A stretch of 64,000 bases of DNA from Halostagnicola kamekurae. Its GTDB lineage: Archaea > Halobacteriota > Halobacteria > Halobacteriales > Natrialbaceae. The translations under genes and the position numbers were made by a program. The DNA is taken from contig NZ_FOZS01000004.1 in the NCBI RefSeq assembly GCF_900116205.1, positions 310,001 through 374,000 of the forward strand. Reading direction: 5' to 3'. A model generated the notes under the pieces. It had not been told where the DNA came from. It worked only from the letters and a program-made list of their open reading frames with translations, and made no database searches. Of this stretch, positions 35,825 to 44,924 are shown one piece after another; the first letter of the stretch is position 1, and every line of letters begins with the position of its first letter.

Positions 35825-36706
35825 TCAGCCCGACCGCCAACTTCGATCCGGTTTCCATCCGAGCACGCGACGGGCTTTCTCCGTCGAGATGAGCGACTGG
35901 TGGGACTCGAGGGGTGCATTCAGGCTCGCATTCGGATAGTAGCGCTCGACGAGCGTCTCGGAATCCGCGGCCGCGGTCGTGTCGGCCGCGACCGCCCAGA
36001 AGCGTTCGTGCCCGTCGAAGGACGCCTCGACCGCCAGCCGAGCGATCGACGCGGCGTCATCGATGTGGAGGTACGAAAAGAGCACGTCTCGAGTCGTGTG
36101 GTGCCAGGCGTCGGCCAGTCCCTCGAGCGATCGGTCCGTCTCGACGAACGTCTCTCGCAGTTCCTCGTCGGTCGCGACCCACGGGTACCGAAGCGACGAT
36201 ATCGTCGGCCCCTCGGGCGTTCGAGCGAATCCGTCCGCGGTGACCTCCATGGCGTGCTTGGCGACCGCGTACGGATCCCTGGGCGTCAACGGGTGGTCTT
36301 CGTCGACCGGGAGATATCTGACCTCGGTCGGCGCCTCCTGGTAGGCCGCCCCCATCGCGTTGATGCTCGAGGGGAGAACGACCGACTCGAGGCCGAGGTT
36401 CGTCGCGGCCTCGAGGACGTGGTAGGACGATTGAACCGTACTCTCGTACGTTTCGAACCCCGGATGGTCGGTCGGTCCCGGTATCGTTCCCATGTGAACG
36501 ACCGCGTCCGCGTTCGTCTGCGCGAGCGACCCGTACACCGCACCCGCATCGAGCAGGTCGATCGACTGGAACCGATCGGAGACGGTTTCGGTACGTTTTC
36601 CGCGAGAGAGATTGATCGTGTCGTATCCGTGCTCGCCGAGCTCCGCGAGGATCGCCTCGCCGATCTTGCCGTTGCCGCCGGTGACCGCAACTCGCTCGAT
36701 GGCCAT
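35825..36706 (-). CDS. NAD-dependent sugar dehydrogenase/epimerase, uronate-dehydrogenase-like
   Basis: The 293-residue short-chain dehydrogenase has VAVTGGNGKIGEAIL at the N-terminus, an SSINAMG active-site Ser block and YAVAKHAMEV with catalytic Tyr and Lys. The size and the SSINAMG/YAVAKH pattern are near those of uronate dehydrogenases, which oxidise glucuronate or galacturonate to the aldarolactone. It could instead be an epimerase. The ATG at 36706 begins at the Rossmann fold; the 24-bp longer frame is less likely. It is divergent from the mannonate dehydratase gene. Confidence 0.82.
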   Translation of the reverse strand: MAIERVAVTGGNGKIGEAILAELGEHGYDTINLSRGKRTETVSDRFQSIDLLDAGAVYGSLAQTNADAVVHMGTIPGPTDHPGFETYESTVQSSYHVLEAATNLGLESVVLPSSINAMGAAYQEAPTEVRYLPVDEDHPLTPRDPYAVAKHAMEVTADGFARTPEGPTISSLRYPWVATDEELRETFVETDRSLEGLADAWHHTTRDVLFSYLHIDDAASIARLAVEASFDGHERFWAVAADTTAAADSETLVERYYPNASLNAPLESHQSLISTEKARRVLGWKPDRSWRSG

Positions 36707-36924
36707 AGGCCACCTTCTCGAGGGGACCAATTATAGATGGCGTCTCGCAGAACGGTCGTTCGAAAACAAACAGCCGTAGGTAGCGGCGGGTTCGGCAGAA
36801 CTACACGGGAAACGCGGTGTGTCGATCCCGGACGATGGCGACGAGTTCCTTCGTTCGCCTTTGGGGGGCTTCCGTCCGTCGACGGGCGGGTGGGAAAGCA
36901 CATAAGACCGACCGAGAGAAACGT

Positions 36925-36936
36925 CGGTGTACACCG
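36925..36936. promoter_or_regulatory. 12-bp palindrome before mannonate dehydratase
   Basis: CGGTGTACACCG is a perfect palindrome ending 12 nt before the ATG at 36949. The TATA-like ACATAAGA at 36900-36907 would place the transcription start inside the palindrome, so a repressor there could block transcription. Confidence 0.45.
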
Positions 36937-36948
36937 CGTGAAACGCAC

Positions 36949-37911
36949 ATGGATCTCGCACTCGTACTTCCGCCGACGACGGACGACCGCTGGGATATCG
37001 CGACGCAACTGGGTGTCACCGACGCAGTCGTCCACACCCTCGAGATCGGGGAGGGCCAACGTCCGACGGACTACGATACGCTCTTACGTTGGAAGAACCG
37101 TTTCGAGCACGCCGGAATCGATCTGCGCGTCATCGAGGGAAGCGTCCCGTTGACCGATACGACGCGACTCGGAAAGCCCGGCAGGGACGAAGAGATCGAC
37201 GAATTCTGCCGGTTCGTTCGAAATATGGGTCGGCTCGATATCCCCGTGGTCTGCTACGACTGGATGGCCGGGATCCGCTGGGCGCGGACCGCGACGTCGG
37301 TCCCGTCTCGAGGCGGGTCGCTCACGACGGCCTATGACGACGACCAGATGTCTCGGGGGCCGACGCCGGACGTTCCACCGATCACCGCCGAGGAGCTCTG
37401 GGAGAACCTCGAGTACTTTCTCGAGCGCGTCGTCCCAGTGGCCGAAGAGGCGGGGGTCAAACTCGGCCTCCACCCCGACGATCCGCCGCGCGAGGAAGTC
37501 AGAGGGGTTCCCCGCATCGTAAACAGCGTCGAGGCGTACGAGCGCGTGCTCGATATCGTCGACAGCGAACACAACGGCGTCACGTTCTGTCAGGGGAACT
37601 TCGCGGCGATGGGCGTCGATATCCCCTCGACGATCCGACGGTTCGGCGACCGGGTCAACTTCGTCCACTTTCGGGACGTCGAGGGCGACGCCGACGGATT
37701 CGTCGAGACGTGGCACGACGACGGGCCGACCGACATGCTCGCCGCCATGGAGGCGTATCGCGATATCGGATTCGACGGCCCCGCGAGGCCCGATCACGTC
37801 CCCACGATGGCCACCGAGACGAACGACAATCCCGGCTACGAGACGATGGGGCGGCTGTTCGCGATCGGATACATGAAGGGGCTACTCGAGCAAATCGGGC
37901 CAGACGAATAA
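36949..37911 (+). CDS. uxuA: mannonate dehydratase
   Basis: The 320-residue enzyme turns D-mannonate into 2-keto-3-deoxygluconate. The divalent-metal ligands of the UxuA family are seen in KLGLHPDDPP (His), TFCQGNFAAMG (Cys), NFVHFRDVEG (His) and RPDHVPTM (Asp). CYDWMAGIRWARTAT is the family's substrate-loop region. The ATG at 36949 is chosen because the earlier start at 36817 adds a basic, non-homologous stretch. It is the first gene of the plus strand beside the divergent sugar dehydrogenase gene, within a sugar-acid catabolism neighbourhood. Confidence 0.93.
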   Translation: MDLALVLPPTTDDRWDIATQLGVTDAVVHTLEIGEGQRPTDYDTLLRWKNRFEHAGIDLRVIEGSVPLTDTTRLGKPGRDEEIDEFCRFVRNMGRLDIPVVCYDWMAGIRWARTATSVPSRGGSLTTAYDDDQMSRGPTPDVPPITAEELWENLEYFLERVVPVAEEAGVKLGLHPDDPPREEVRGVPRIVNSVEAYERVLDIVDSEHNGVTFCQGNFAAMGVDIPSTIRRFGDRVNFVHFRDVEGDADGFVETWHDDGPTDMLAAMEAYRDIGFDGPARPDHVPTMATETNDNPGYETMGRLFAIGYMKGLLEQIGPDE

Positions 37912-37966
37912 TCGACTCGCCGATAGAGTCGCCCAGATACGCCCTCCACGAGTCGTAATCGCACGT

Positions 37967-38704
37967 TCAGCCCAGTCGCTCGAGCGTCTCGGCACCGTCG
38001 GAGAGCGACCGGATCGGATCGGTCGGGCGATCGTGTTCGTAGATTCCCCACTCCGCGTTCGTCCGTTCGACCGCATCGAGACAGGCCTCCAGGTCGAGGT
38101 CGCCCTCGCCGAGTTCCGTCGGTGTTCCTGTCGACGTCTCGGCGTCGGCGAGGTGGACGAGCGAGATCCGATCCCGATACCGCTCGAGGAGTGAAACAGG
38201 GTCGACGCCGCCGACGTTCGCCCAGCCGAGGTCGATCTCGAATCCGACCGCGTCGTCGGTCCGCTCGAGCAACGCCTCCATCGCCGTCCGATCGCCGCAG
38301 GCGACGAACTCGTGGTCGTGGTTGTGGTAGTGGAGGTCGATCCCGTGGCCCTCGAGGGCCGCGGCGACCTCCGAGAGACGCGTCGCCGTCGATTCGACGG
38401 CCTCGGGAGACGCGAAGTGATCGTCGTCGAGATACGGGACGACGAACGTGTCACACCCGAACTGCGTGTACAGTTCGACCGTCTCCGAGAGGTCCTCTTC
38501 CAGCGCCTCGAGGCCAACGTGGGCCGCCGCCGGCGTCAGCCCGGTTCGCTCGAGCGCGCGTTCGATTTCCCGTGGCTCGGTCTGTCCGACTCGGTGGGCG
38601 AACTCGACGCCGTCGAAGGACGTCTCGCCGATGCGATCCAGAATCGATGGGATCGGTTCTTCGAGGTCGCGAAGGGAGTACAGCTGTATCGCCGTCCGGG
38701 TCAT
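37967..38704 (-). CDS. sugar phosphate isomerase/epimerase (AP-endonuclease 2 fold)
   Basis: The 245-residue TIM-barrel protein has ligands of the family in DLHYHNHDHEFV (His cluster), GFEIDLGWANVGGVDP (Asp) and ISLVHLADAE (His). Such enzymes epimerise or isomerise keto sugars or inositol derivatives. The substrate cannot be told. It lies head-on to the mannonate dehydratase gene (55 bp between stops), suggesting a role in the same pathway. The N-terminus (RTAIQLYSLRDLEEP) is typical of the family. Confidence 0.88.
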   Translation of the reverse strand: MTRTAIQLYSLRDLEEPIPSILDRIGETSFDGVEFAHRVGQTEPREIERALERTGLTPAAAHVGLEALEEDLSETVELYTQFGCDTFVVPYLDDDHFASPEAVESTATRLSEVAAALEGHGIDLHYHNHDHEFVACGDRTAMEALLERTDDAVGFEIDLGWANVGGVDPVSLLERYRDRISLVHLADAETSTGTPTELGEGDLDLEACLDAVERTNAEWGIYEHDRPTDPIRSLSDGAETLERLG

Positions 38705-38825
38705 ACGTACACGGATCGGCGACTCGAGGTATAGTTCTTGTGAGATTCTTCACGCCGAACACGTCGGTCCGATCGGACGAGAGGAGTTCGTTCCCGCCTG
38801 GAAAACGGCGGGCCCACGTACTAGC

Positions 38826-38855
38826 ATGAATTACAATCATAGCGTTGTAATTCAT
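38826..38855. promoter_or_regulatory. 30-bp perfect dyad, ATGAATTACAA-N8-TTGTAATTCAT
   Basis: Eleven-base arms form a perfect inverted repeat with an eight-nt spacer. Its core ATTACAA-N8-TTGTAAT has the same layout as the three 22-bp dyads. It lies after the amidohydrolase gene and 120 nt before the sugar isomerase start on the minus strand. Confidence 0.55.
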
Positions 38856-38897
38856 CCGAACGAGAGTCACCGAGAGATTGACGCCGATACGAACGGA

Positions 38898-40274
38898 CTA
38901 CGACTCCGTGACGGGTTCGACGCGGGTCCCGTGGCCCGATTCCCCGAGGAGCGCGCCATCATCGTAGACGACCTCGCCGCGGACGATCGTCGACACCGCC
39001 TTTCCGGTGAAGGATTCGCCTTCGAACGGTGTAACCCGCGATTTCGAGCGAAGCGTCTGTCGATCCTCGAGCGTCCACTCGCGGTCCGGATCGACGATCG
39101 TGATGTCCGCGTCGGTGCCGATCTGAAGCGAACCTTTCTTCGGATACATGCCCCAGACCTGCGCGGGGCGAGTCGAGTGTCGCCTGACCCACTCCTCGAG
39201 GGACAACCGCCCCTCGTCGACGAACGTGAGCATCGCCGGCACTTCGGTCTCGAGGCCGACGAAGCCAGAGATCGCGTCCCAGGTGTTTCCGAACGGATCG
39301 TCGACCATTTTTTCCTCGTCGGTGTGGGGGGCGTGATCGGTCGCGATACAGTCGATCGCGCCCTCGTCCAGGCCGGTCTCCCAGAGCTTCTGCCGTTCGT
39401 CCGCGTCGCGAATCGGCGGTTGGACTCGAGCGATGTTGCCCTTCTCGCGCATGACGTCCTCGGTGAACCAGAGGTAGTGCGGCGTCGTCTCCGCCGTCAC
39501 GTCCACGCCGCGATCTTTCCCACGGGCGACGGCCTCGGCGCCGGCTCCGGACGAGACGTGGAACATGTGGATCTTCGCGCCGGTTTCCGCCGCGAAGGTG
39601 ATCGTGCGTTCGATCGCTTCGCGTTCGGCGACGACCGGCCGGGAGTGCGAGTGATGGATCGGGTCCGATTTGCCCTCCGCTTTGAACCGGCGCTCGTAAT
39701 AGTCGATTATCTCGTCGTTCTCCTCGTGGAATCCGAGTCGCTTGCCCGTCTCGGCGATTCGCTTCATCGCCTCTACCACTTCACCGTCGGATGGCGGAGG
39801 CACGTCGCCGACGGTCGACCCGAGGAAGATCTTGTAGCCCAGCGCGCCCGCCTCGTCGAGGGCGGGAATGCGATCGAGATTCTCGGAGGTGATCACGGCG
39901 TAGCTCTGAAAGTCGACGTGGGCCGACGCCTCGGCGCGCTCGTACTTCAACTCGAGGCGTTCCGGACGGTCGATTATCGGGTCCGTGTTCGGCATCCCGA
40001 CGACGGTCGTCACGCCGCCCGCGGCTGCCGATCGGGTCGCCGACTCCCAGTCTTCTTTGTACTCGAGTCCGGGTTCGCGGTTGTGGATGTGACAGTCGAC
40101 GATTCCCGGGACGAGGACGTTCCCGTCGGCGTCTATGACTCGGTCGGCTTCGGGGAGCGCGTCGCTGTCCCCGACGGCGACGATCGACCCGTCCTCGACG
40201 GCGACGCCGGCGTCCTCGACCCGGCCCGTCGGCGTCACGATGGTGCTGTGTTTTACCACGAGATCGACAGTCAT
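38898..40274 (-). CDS. cyclic amidohydrolase (dihydroorotase/hydantoinase/allantoinase family)
   Basis: The 458-residue enzyme hydrolyses a cyclic amide. The metal-binding residues are DCHIHN (HxH), GYKIFLG (Lys that is carboxylated), RLGFHEEND (His), KIHMFHVSSG (His) and CIATDHAPH (Asp). The family contains dihydroorotase, allantoinase and hydantoinase; sequence patterns alone do not separate them here. No pyrimidine-biosynthesis gene is adjacent, so hydantoinase or allantoinase is as likely. The ATG at 40272-40274 is used; the longer frame to 40349 is not supported. Confidence 0.88.
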   Translation of the reverse strand: MTVDLVVKHSTIVTPTGRVEDAGVAVEDGSIVAVGDSDALPEADRVIDADGNVLVPGIVDCHIHNREPGLEYKEDWESATRSAAAGGVTTVVGMPNTDPIIDRPERLELKYERAEASAHVDFQSYAVITSENLDRIPALDEAGALGYKIFLGSTVGDVPPPSDGEVVEAMKRIAETGKRLGFHEENDEIIDYYERRFKAEGKSDPIHHSHSRPVVAEREAIERTITFAAETGAKIHMFHVSSGAGAEAVARGKDRGVDVTAETTPHYLWFTEDVMREKGNIARVQPPIRDADERQKLWETGLDEGAIDCIATDHAPHTDEEKMVDDPFGNTWDAISGFVGLETEVPAMLTFVDEGRLSLEEWVRRHSTRPAQVWGMYPKKGSLQIGTDADITIVDPDREWTLEDRQTLRSKSRVTPFEGESFTGKAVSTIVRGEVVYDDGALLGESGHGTRVEPVTES

Positions 40275-40517
40275 CGGGAGACGGTTTCGTTCAGGCGCGG
40301 ATATAGCTTCTGTTGCGTGGTGAGCAGGATTGTATCGCTCTCCTCGCACATGACCAGAGATGGATCACACTCGTCGCACACTGTGAGCGTCATTGAAGGC
40401 GGGGGTGCAGGTCTCACAGCACTGTTCCAGAGGCGGTGCGGGATTCGACAGTAAGGAGATGCTTCCCGGCTGGTACGTCTGGCATACTAAACGGGAAGGG
40501 AGTGGTTCGTTGGGTCG

Positions 40518-41516
40518 ATGCACTCTCCCGAACTCCGCGATCGAACGGTTCTCGTCACCGGCGGCGCAGGCTTCATCGGGAGCCACCTCGTCGAGGCGCT
40601 GGTGCCCGACAACGAGGTTCGCGTCCTCGACGACTTCTCGAGCGGGCATCGCGAGCACCTGCCCGAGGACGTCGCGGTCATCGAGGGCGACGTCGGCGAT
40701 CCGATCGCGCTGCAACGGGCCGCTCGGGGCGTCGACGTCATCTTTCACGAAGCGGCGCTCGTCAGCGTAACTCGGAGCGTCGACGCGCCGCGGACGAGCA
40801 ACCGGATCAACCTCGATGCGACGCTGCTCGTCTTAGAGCAGGCCCGCCAGGAAGACGCGCGGGTCGTCCTCGCCTCGAGTGCGGCGATATACGGCCATCC
40901 GGCGGAGCTCCCCGTCTCAGAGCGAACGACGCCGGACCCGACCTCGCCCTACGGCGTCCAGAAACTCGCGGTCGACCAGTACGCACGGTTGTACGACGAA
41001 ATCTACGGAGTCCCGACCGTCGCGTTGCGGTATTTCAACGTATACGGGCCGCGTCAACAGGGCCCCTACAGCGGCGTCATCTCGACGTTCCTCGAGCAAG
41101 CCCGAGACGGAACCCCGCTGACGGTCGACGGCGACGGCGAACAGACGCGGGACTTCGTCCACGTCTCCGACGTCGTCCGGGCGAACCTGCTGGCCGCGAC
41201 GACCGACCGAACCGGCGTCGCGTACAATATCGGAACCGGTCGATCGACCACGATTCGCGATCTCGCGGGACTCGTCTGCGACGCCACGGGCAGCGACTCC
41301 GCTATCGTCCACGAACCGCCGCGGGACGGCGACGTTCGCCACAGCAGGGCGGATATCTCGAGCGCTCGCGAGCACCTGTTGTTCGAACCTCGCGTCTCGC
41401 TCGAGGCGGGGATCCGGTCGCTGGCGACCGAGACGAGCGAACCCCCGGTTTCGAACCTCGAGGAGAGCCACTCCGTCGACTCGAGCGGCGGCGTGGCCGA
41501 CGAACCGATCAGATAG
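40518..41516 (+). CDS. UDP-glucose 4-epimerase-like nucleotide-sugar epimerase
   Basis: The 332-residue extended short-chain dehydrogenase has VLVTGGAGFIGSHLVEAL at its N-terminus, LASSAAIYG, and catalytic YGVQK in SPYGVQKLAVDQYARLY. RYFNVYGPRQ and YNIGTGRSTTIRDL are typical of UDP-hexose 4-epimerases. It probably interconverts UDP-Glc and UDP-Gal or their N-acetyl forms for surface glycans. A 23-residue Ser/Glu-rich tail follows the domain. It stands alone on its strand. Confidence 0.9.
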   Translation: MHSPELRDRTVLVTGGAGFIGSHLVEALVPDNEVRVLDDFSSGHREHLPEDVAVIEGDVGDPIALQRAARGVDVIFHEAALVSVTRSVDAPRTSNRINLDATLLVLEQARQEDARVVLASSAAIYGHPAELPVSERTTPDPTSPYGVQKLAVDQYARLYDEIYGVPTVALRYFNVYGPRQQGPYSGVISTFLEQARDGTPLTVDGDGEQTRDFVHVSDVVRANLLAATTDRTGVAYNIGTGRSTTIRDLAGLVCDATGSDSAIVHEPPRDGDVRHSRADISSAREHLLFEPRVSLEAGIRSLATETSEPPVSNLEESHSVDSSGGVADEPIR

Positions 41517-41677
41517 GGTGAAGCTACTGCTCGAGCGCGGGCGTAACCGATGATCGGATGGCCCGTAAAAAGCGCCAGTCGTTCCACGGACAGAGTGCTA
41601 TTTCACGCCGGGACGATCGAATATCCGTCGTTGTAGGTGAGTGATAACTATCGGCGTCGGTGGCCTACGAGGGACGT

Positions 41678-42031
41678 ATGATCGATAGTTTGATCGTATT
41701 CATCGTGAGTCTCCTGATCGGCGCGATCGGGATATACGTCGGCGCACGCCTCGTCGTGGATACAGAAGACTACACGTACGCGATCGTTACCGCGTTGCTC
41801 GGCGCGATCGTCTGGGGAGTCGTGGGCTTTTTCCTGGGCTGGATTCCGCTGCTCGGTCCGCTGCTGGTCCTCGTCGCCTACCTCGCCGTCGTCAACGCCC
41901 GCTACCCCGGCGGCTGGGTCCAGGCGGCAGCGATCACGATCATCGCCTGGATCTCGGTCCTCGTCGTCCTGTACGTGCTCGCGATCCTGGGCGTCACGGG
42001 ATTCGATGCGGTCGGCGTCCCCGGCATCTAA
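41678..42031 (+). CDS. small membrane protein of unknown function
   Basis: The 117-residue protein has four helices (MIDSLIVFIVSLLIGAIGIYV, ATALLGAIVWGVV, PLLGPLLVLVAYLAV, ITIIAWISVLVVLYVLAIL). There is one acidic loop after helix 1 (DTEDYTYA). The family is not recognised. It is isolated, with a 161-bp gap to the epimerase gene. Confidence 0.6.
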   Translation: MIDSLIVFIVSLLIGAIGIYVGARLVVDTEDYTYAIVTALLGAIVWGVVGFFLGWIPLLGPLLVLVAYLAVVNARYPGGWVQAAAITIIAWISVLVVLYVLAILGVTGFDAVGVPGI

Positions 42032-42524
42032 CCGACCGGCTCTCGAGCGCGGTCGTTGGGTCAGCCTACGAACGCGAAATACCGCGTTTCGCGGTCGCCG
42101 TGTCGAAAACTCCGTAACGTCAAACGGGAACCAAGAGCCGACACGACTCGACAAAGGCCGATATTACCGACACGAAATCACCGGATGCGACACGGGTTGA
42201 CCAACCGAATGCGGGTACTCGAGGCGGTCGTGGTCCCCTCGCTCGATTGGACAGCCGATGAGGCGACGGATCGGTTCCGCGATCATCCCTGGTTGCGCCG
42301 AGCGGGCCCATCCACGCCGACTGGCCGAACGCTCTAACTAGCCAGGAGTTTGACACCACACGTTCGAGTGGTCCAAGTCCGGTCCAACATCGAACGTAGC
42401 GCCATCGAAAAGCGTATTTACGTATAGCTAATCCGATAACAGAACATGACCGATAAAAATTACTTTGTAGCACCGTGACGTGGACAGGATCGACGATGAG
42501 CGATCACCACCGTCGGCCACAGCA
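42032..42524. other. 493-bp gap without a recognised gene
   Basis: Only short frames exist on both strands and none has a recognisable motif. GC content is near the window average. No tRNA or repeat structure was seen by eye. Confidence 0.5.
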
Positions 42525-42995
42525 ATGAGCACTCACGCCCAAGCATACACACCGGCGTCGATCCTCGCGCTGGGATACGACGCCGGGTTCGACGTGTCCG
42601 TCGCCGCGAGAAGCCCGCTCCAGCTCGAGTGGAGTACGCAACTGGTCGCGACCGCAGCGATGGTCGTCCTCGTCGTCCTCGGCGGGATGCTCCTGCTGAG
42701 GAATCGATTGGACGGTACCGGTTCGGGTTCGAATCAGTCGATGGTCGATCGACAGGAGTTCAAAACGGATCGCGAGAAAATCTGTGAACTCGTCGACGAA
42801 AACGGGGGGCGGATGAAACAATCCGAGATCGTCAACTCAGTGGACTGGTCGAAGGCGAAAGTGAGCCGGCTGTTAGCAGAGCTCGAGGAGGACGATCAGC
42901 TCACGAAGTTGCGGCTCGGACGAGAGAACCTGATCTGTCTCCCCGGACACGAACCGCCGGCGTCGAAGTCGACCGACGGGTCGGACGGCTCCTGA
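42525..42995 (+). CDS. membrane-anchored winged-helix protein
   Basis: The 156-residue protein has one membrane helix (residues about 40-60) and a C-terminal winged-helix domain: DREKICELVDENGGRMKQSEIVNSVDWSKAKVSRLLAELEEDDQL. This layout is seen in haloarchaeal one-component regulators in which the DNA-binding part is tied to the membrane. Start at ATG 42525 rather than 42480, where the frame adds a polar, non-homologous stretch. The effector and targets are unknown. Confidence 0.8.
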   Translation: MSTHAQAYTPASILALGYDAGFDVSVAARSPLQLEWSTQLVATAAMVVLVVLGGMLLLRNRLDGTGSGSNQSMVDRQEFKTDREKICELVDENGGRMKQSEIVNSVDWSKAKVSRLLAELEEDDQLTKLRLGRENLICLPGHEPPASKSTDGSDGS

Positions 42996-43120
42996 CGTTT
43001 CAGGGATAAATACCCGTTTTCTCGCGGCAAACCAGCGGCTGTACGCGCCGACTGACCGTAGTACTGAATTTCTCCCCGAAAAGATTGCTCCGGTTTATGC
43101 GCTGAAATGGCGATACTCCA

Positions 43121-43135
43121 GTGCCTTTCAGGCAC
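43121..43135 (+). promoter_or_regulatory. small hairpin before the acidic surface-protein gene
   Basis: GTGCCT and AGGCAC pair around TTC and end five bases before the ATG at 43140. It may be an operator or an RNA element affecting translation. Confidence 0.35.
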
Positions 43136-43139
43136 AGAC

Positions 43140-44924
43140 ATGAACACACGCAATCAACTCCTCGTCGTGGTAACCGTCGTGATGCTCGTACTCTCGAGCG
43201 GGGCGATGGTGACGGGCGCGTCACCGGCCGAGAATACGACAGATGATGAGACGGTCGACGACGGTCTCGAGACGGACTACGGCGATAACGACACAACGAA
43301 CGAATCGACAGACACGGACGGTGAGGTAACCGACGACGAGTCGGTGACGGTAACGATCGAAGAGGCGACGATCGTCCTCGTCGAGGATAACCTCTCGGAC
43401 GTAGCCGGCGAGGACGGCACGGAAATGATCGAGAACGCATCCGACGACGCGTACGCGGTCCACACCGTCGAGGACATGACCGTAACGATCGAGGAAAGCT
43501 CGGTTCACTCGATTAGCGACGGAAACGGCGCATCGACCGATGCACAGTCGAACGCAAGCGCCGACACCGGCCTCGAGTCCGGCGACGTGACAGTCGACGC
43601 GGCGACGATCTTCGTCACCGTCGACGGCGTCGAAGGGCTGACCGAGACGGCTGCAGACGACGACAGCGCCGACGAGTACGACTCAGAGAGCGATACGTCG
43701 ACCGACGACAACGTCTCGGTGACCGACGACGAAGCGAACGAATCCGAAACGAACGCTTCGGAAGAGGGCTACGACGATAACGCGTCGACTGCCGAAGACA
43801 ATAGCTACGACGACAACACGTCGACTACCGAAGACAACGGCTACGATGATAGCGCGTCGGCAGACGGAAACGGCTACGACGACAACGCGTCGGCAGATGA
43901 CGGAACGGTCGTCGACGACGAAGCCGACGAGACCAGTATCACGATCGAAGAGGCGACCGCGTTCGTCCTGATCGGCGACTACCCGAACATCGCCGATGCT
44001 GGTGCGACGGACGTATCTGACGCCGGCGACGCTGTCGACGAGAACGACACCAACGGCGCCGTCGAGACGAACGAAACTGATGGTGCCGTCGACGGAGACG
44101 GTGCTCTCGAGGATAACGAAACGACCGAGTCTGCCACCCAGAATGGCTGTGTGCCGGTCGAATCGAGCGACGGAGCGACGGATAACGGGGCGTACGACGA
44201 CGCGGGAGCGAACGGAAACGACTCGATCGACTGCAGCACCGAGACGAACGAAAGCGATAGCACGACCGACGGCGAAAACGGTATCGGTGCCGACAACGGT
44301 GCTGACACCGACGAAGCCGCTTCGGACACGTCGACCGAAGCGAACGTCTCCGTGACGATCGAGGAGGCGACCGTCTTCGTCCTCGACACCGAAGGCGAAC
44401 TCTCCGGAGCGAGCGAGACAAGCGCGAGCGATGACAGTGCCGCCAACGAGGCGCCAGTCGAGGACGACTCCGAGACGTCGACCGACGGCGACTCGATCGA
44501 CGTAACGATCGAAGAGGCGACGATGGTCCTCGTCGACAGCTCCGCTGACGAGCCAGCAGCCTCGGCACCCGCTGACAATGATGCGGTCGAAGACGAACCG
44601 GTCGAGGAACCGGCCCCAGCAGAGCCAGCGCCGGATGCGCCGGCGACGAACGACACTGACGACGGGCCTGCTGTCGACGGAGCGGACGAGACGACTGCCG
44701 ACCCGGCGACTGAGCCAGGCACAGACGAGACGACCGCTGCGAACGGCCCGGCCGCAAACGACTCGACAGATGCCGGTCTGGCCACTACCGACACGCCCGC
44801 CGAGCACGAGCAACGACGTCAACCGCGTTTCAGACGCGACGACCGCGGAGGCGGTAAAAGTCTTCGAGGGGATCTACCGGGACGTCAACATCGGACTGGC
44901 CAACGAACTCGCGCGCTCCTGTGA
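43140..44924 (+). CDS. secreted acidic repeat protein, 3' end replaced (truncated)
   Basis: The protein starts with a signal peptide (LLVVVTVVMLVLSSGAMVTG) and then consists of about 530 residues of Asp/Glu/Ser/Thr/Asn-rich spacers with six short beta-like blocks of the type VTIEEAT(I/V)(V/F)VL or VTIEES. Asn-X-Ser/Thr glycosylation sites are frequent, as in haloarchaeal surface glycoproteins, and there is a short run of Gly-Tyr-Asp-Asp repeats. Near codon 557 the reading frame leaves this composition and runs through a basic, unrelated tail (from about 44809) that is the nucleotide-sugar-dehydrogenase sequence read in the wrong frame. The natural C-terminus, probably with an anchor, is missing. 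Confidence 0.7.
   Translation: MNTRNQLLVVVTVVMLVLSSGAMVTGASPAENTTDDETVDDGLETDYGDNDTTNESTDTDGEVTDDESVTVTIEEATIVLVEDNLSDVAGEDGTEMIENASDDAYAVHTVEDMTVTIEESSVHSISDGNGASTDAQSNASADTGLESGDVTVDAATIFVTVDGVEGLTETAADDDSADEYDSESDTSTDDNVSVTDDEANESETNASEEGYDDNASTAEDNSYDDNTSTTEDNGYDDSASADGNGYDDNASADDGTVVDDEADETSITIEEATAFVLIGDYPNIADAGATDVSDAGDAVDENDTNGAVETNETDGAVDGDGALEDNETTESATQNGCVPVESSDGATDNGAYDDAGANGNDSIDCSTETNESDSTTDGENGIGADNGADTDEAASDTSTEANVSVTIEEATVFVLDTEGELSGASETSASDDSAANEAPVEDDSETSTDGDSIDVTIEEATMVLVDSSADEPAASAPADNDAVEDEPVEEPAPAEPAPDAPATNDTDDGPAVDGADETTADPATEPGTDETTAANGPAANDSTDAGLATTDTPAEHEQRRQPRFRRDDRGGGKSLRGDLPGRQHRTGQRTRALL

Noticed and set aside
40365-40748. 127-codon minus-strand frame in the gap before the epimerase gene
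   Set aside because: It overlaps the start of the well supported epimerase gene and contains no recognisable motif.
44578-44808. N-terminal extension of the dehydrogenase frame
   Set aside because: Highly basic, Arg/Thr-rich; it is the acidic surface-protein gene in another frame, so the dehydrogenase remnant is taken to begin at about 44809.
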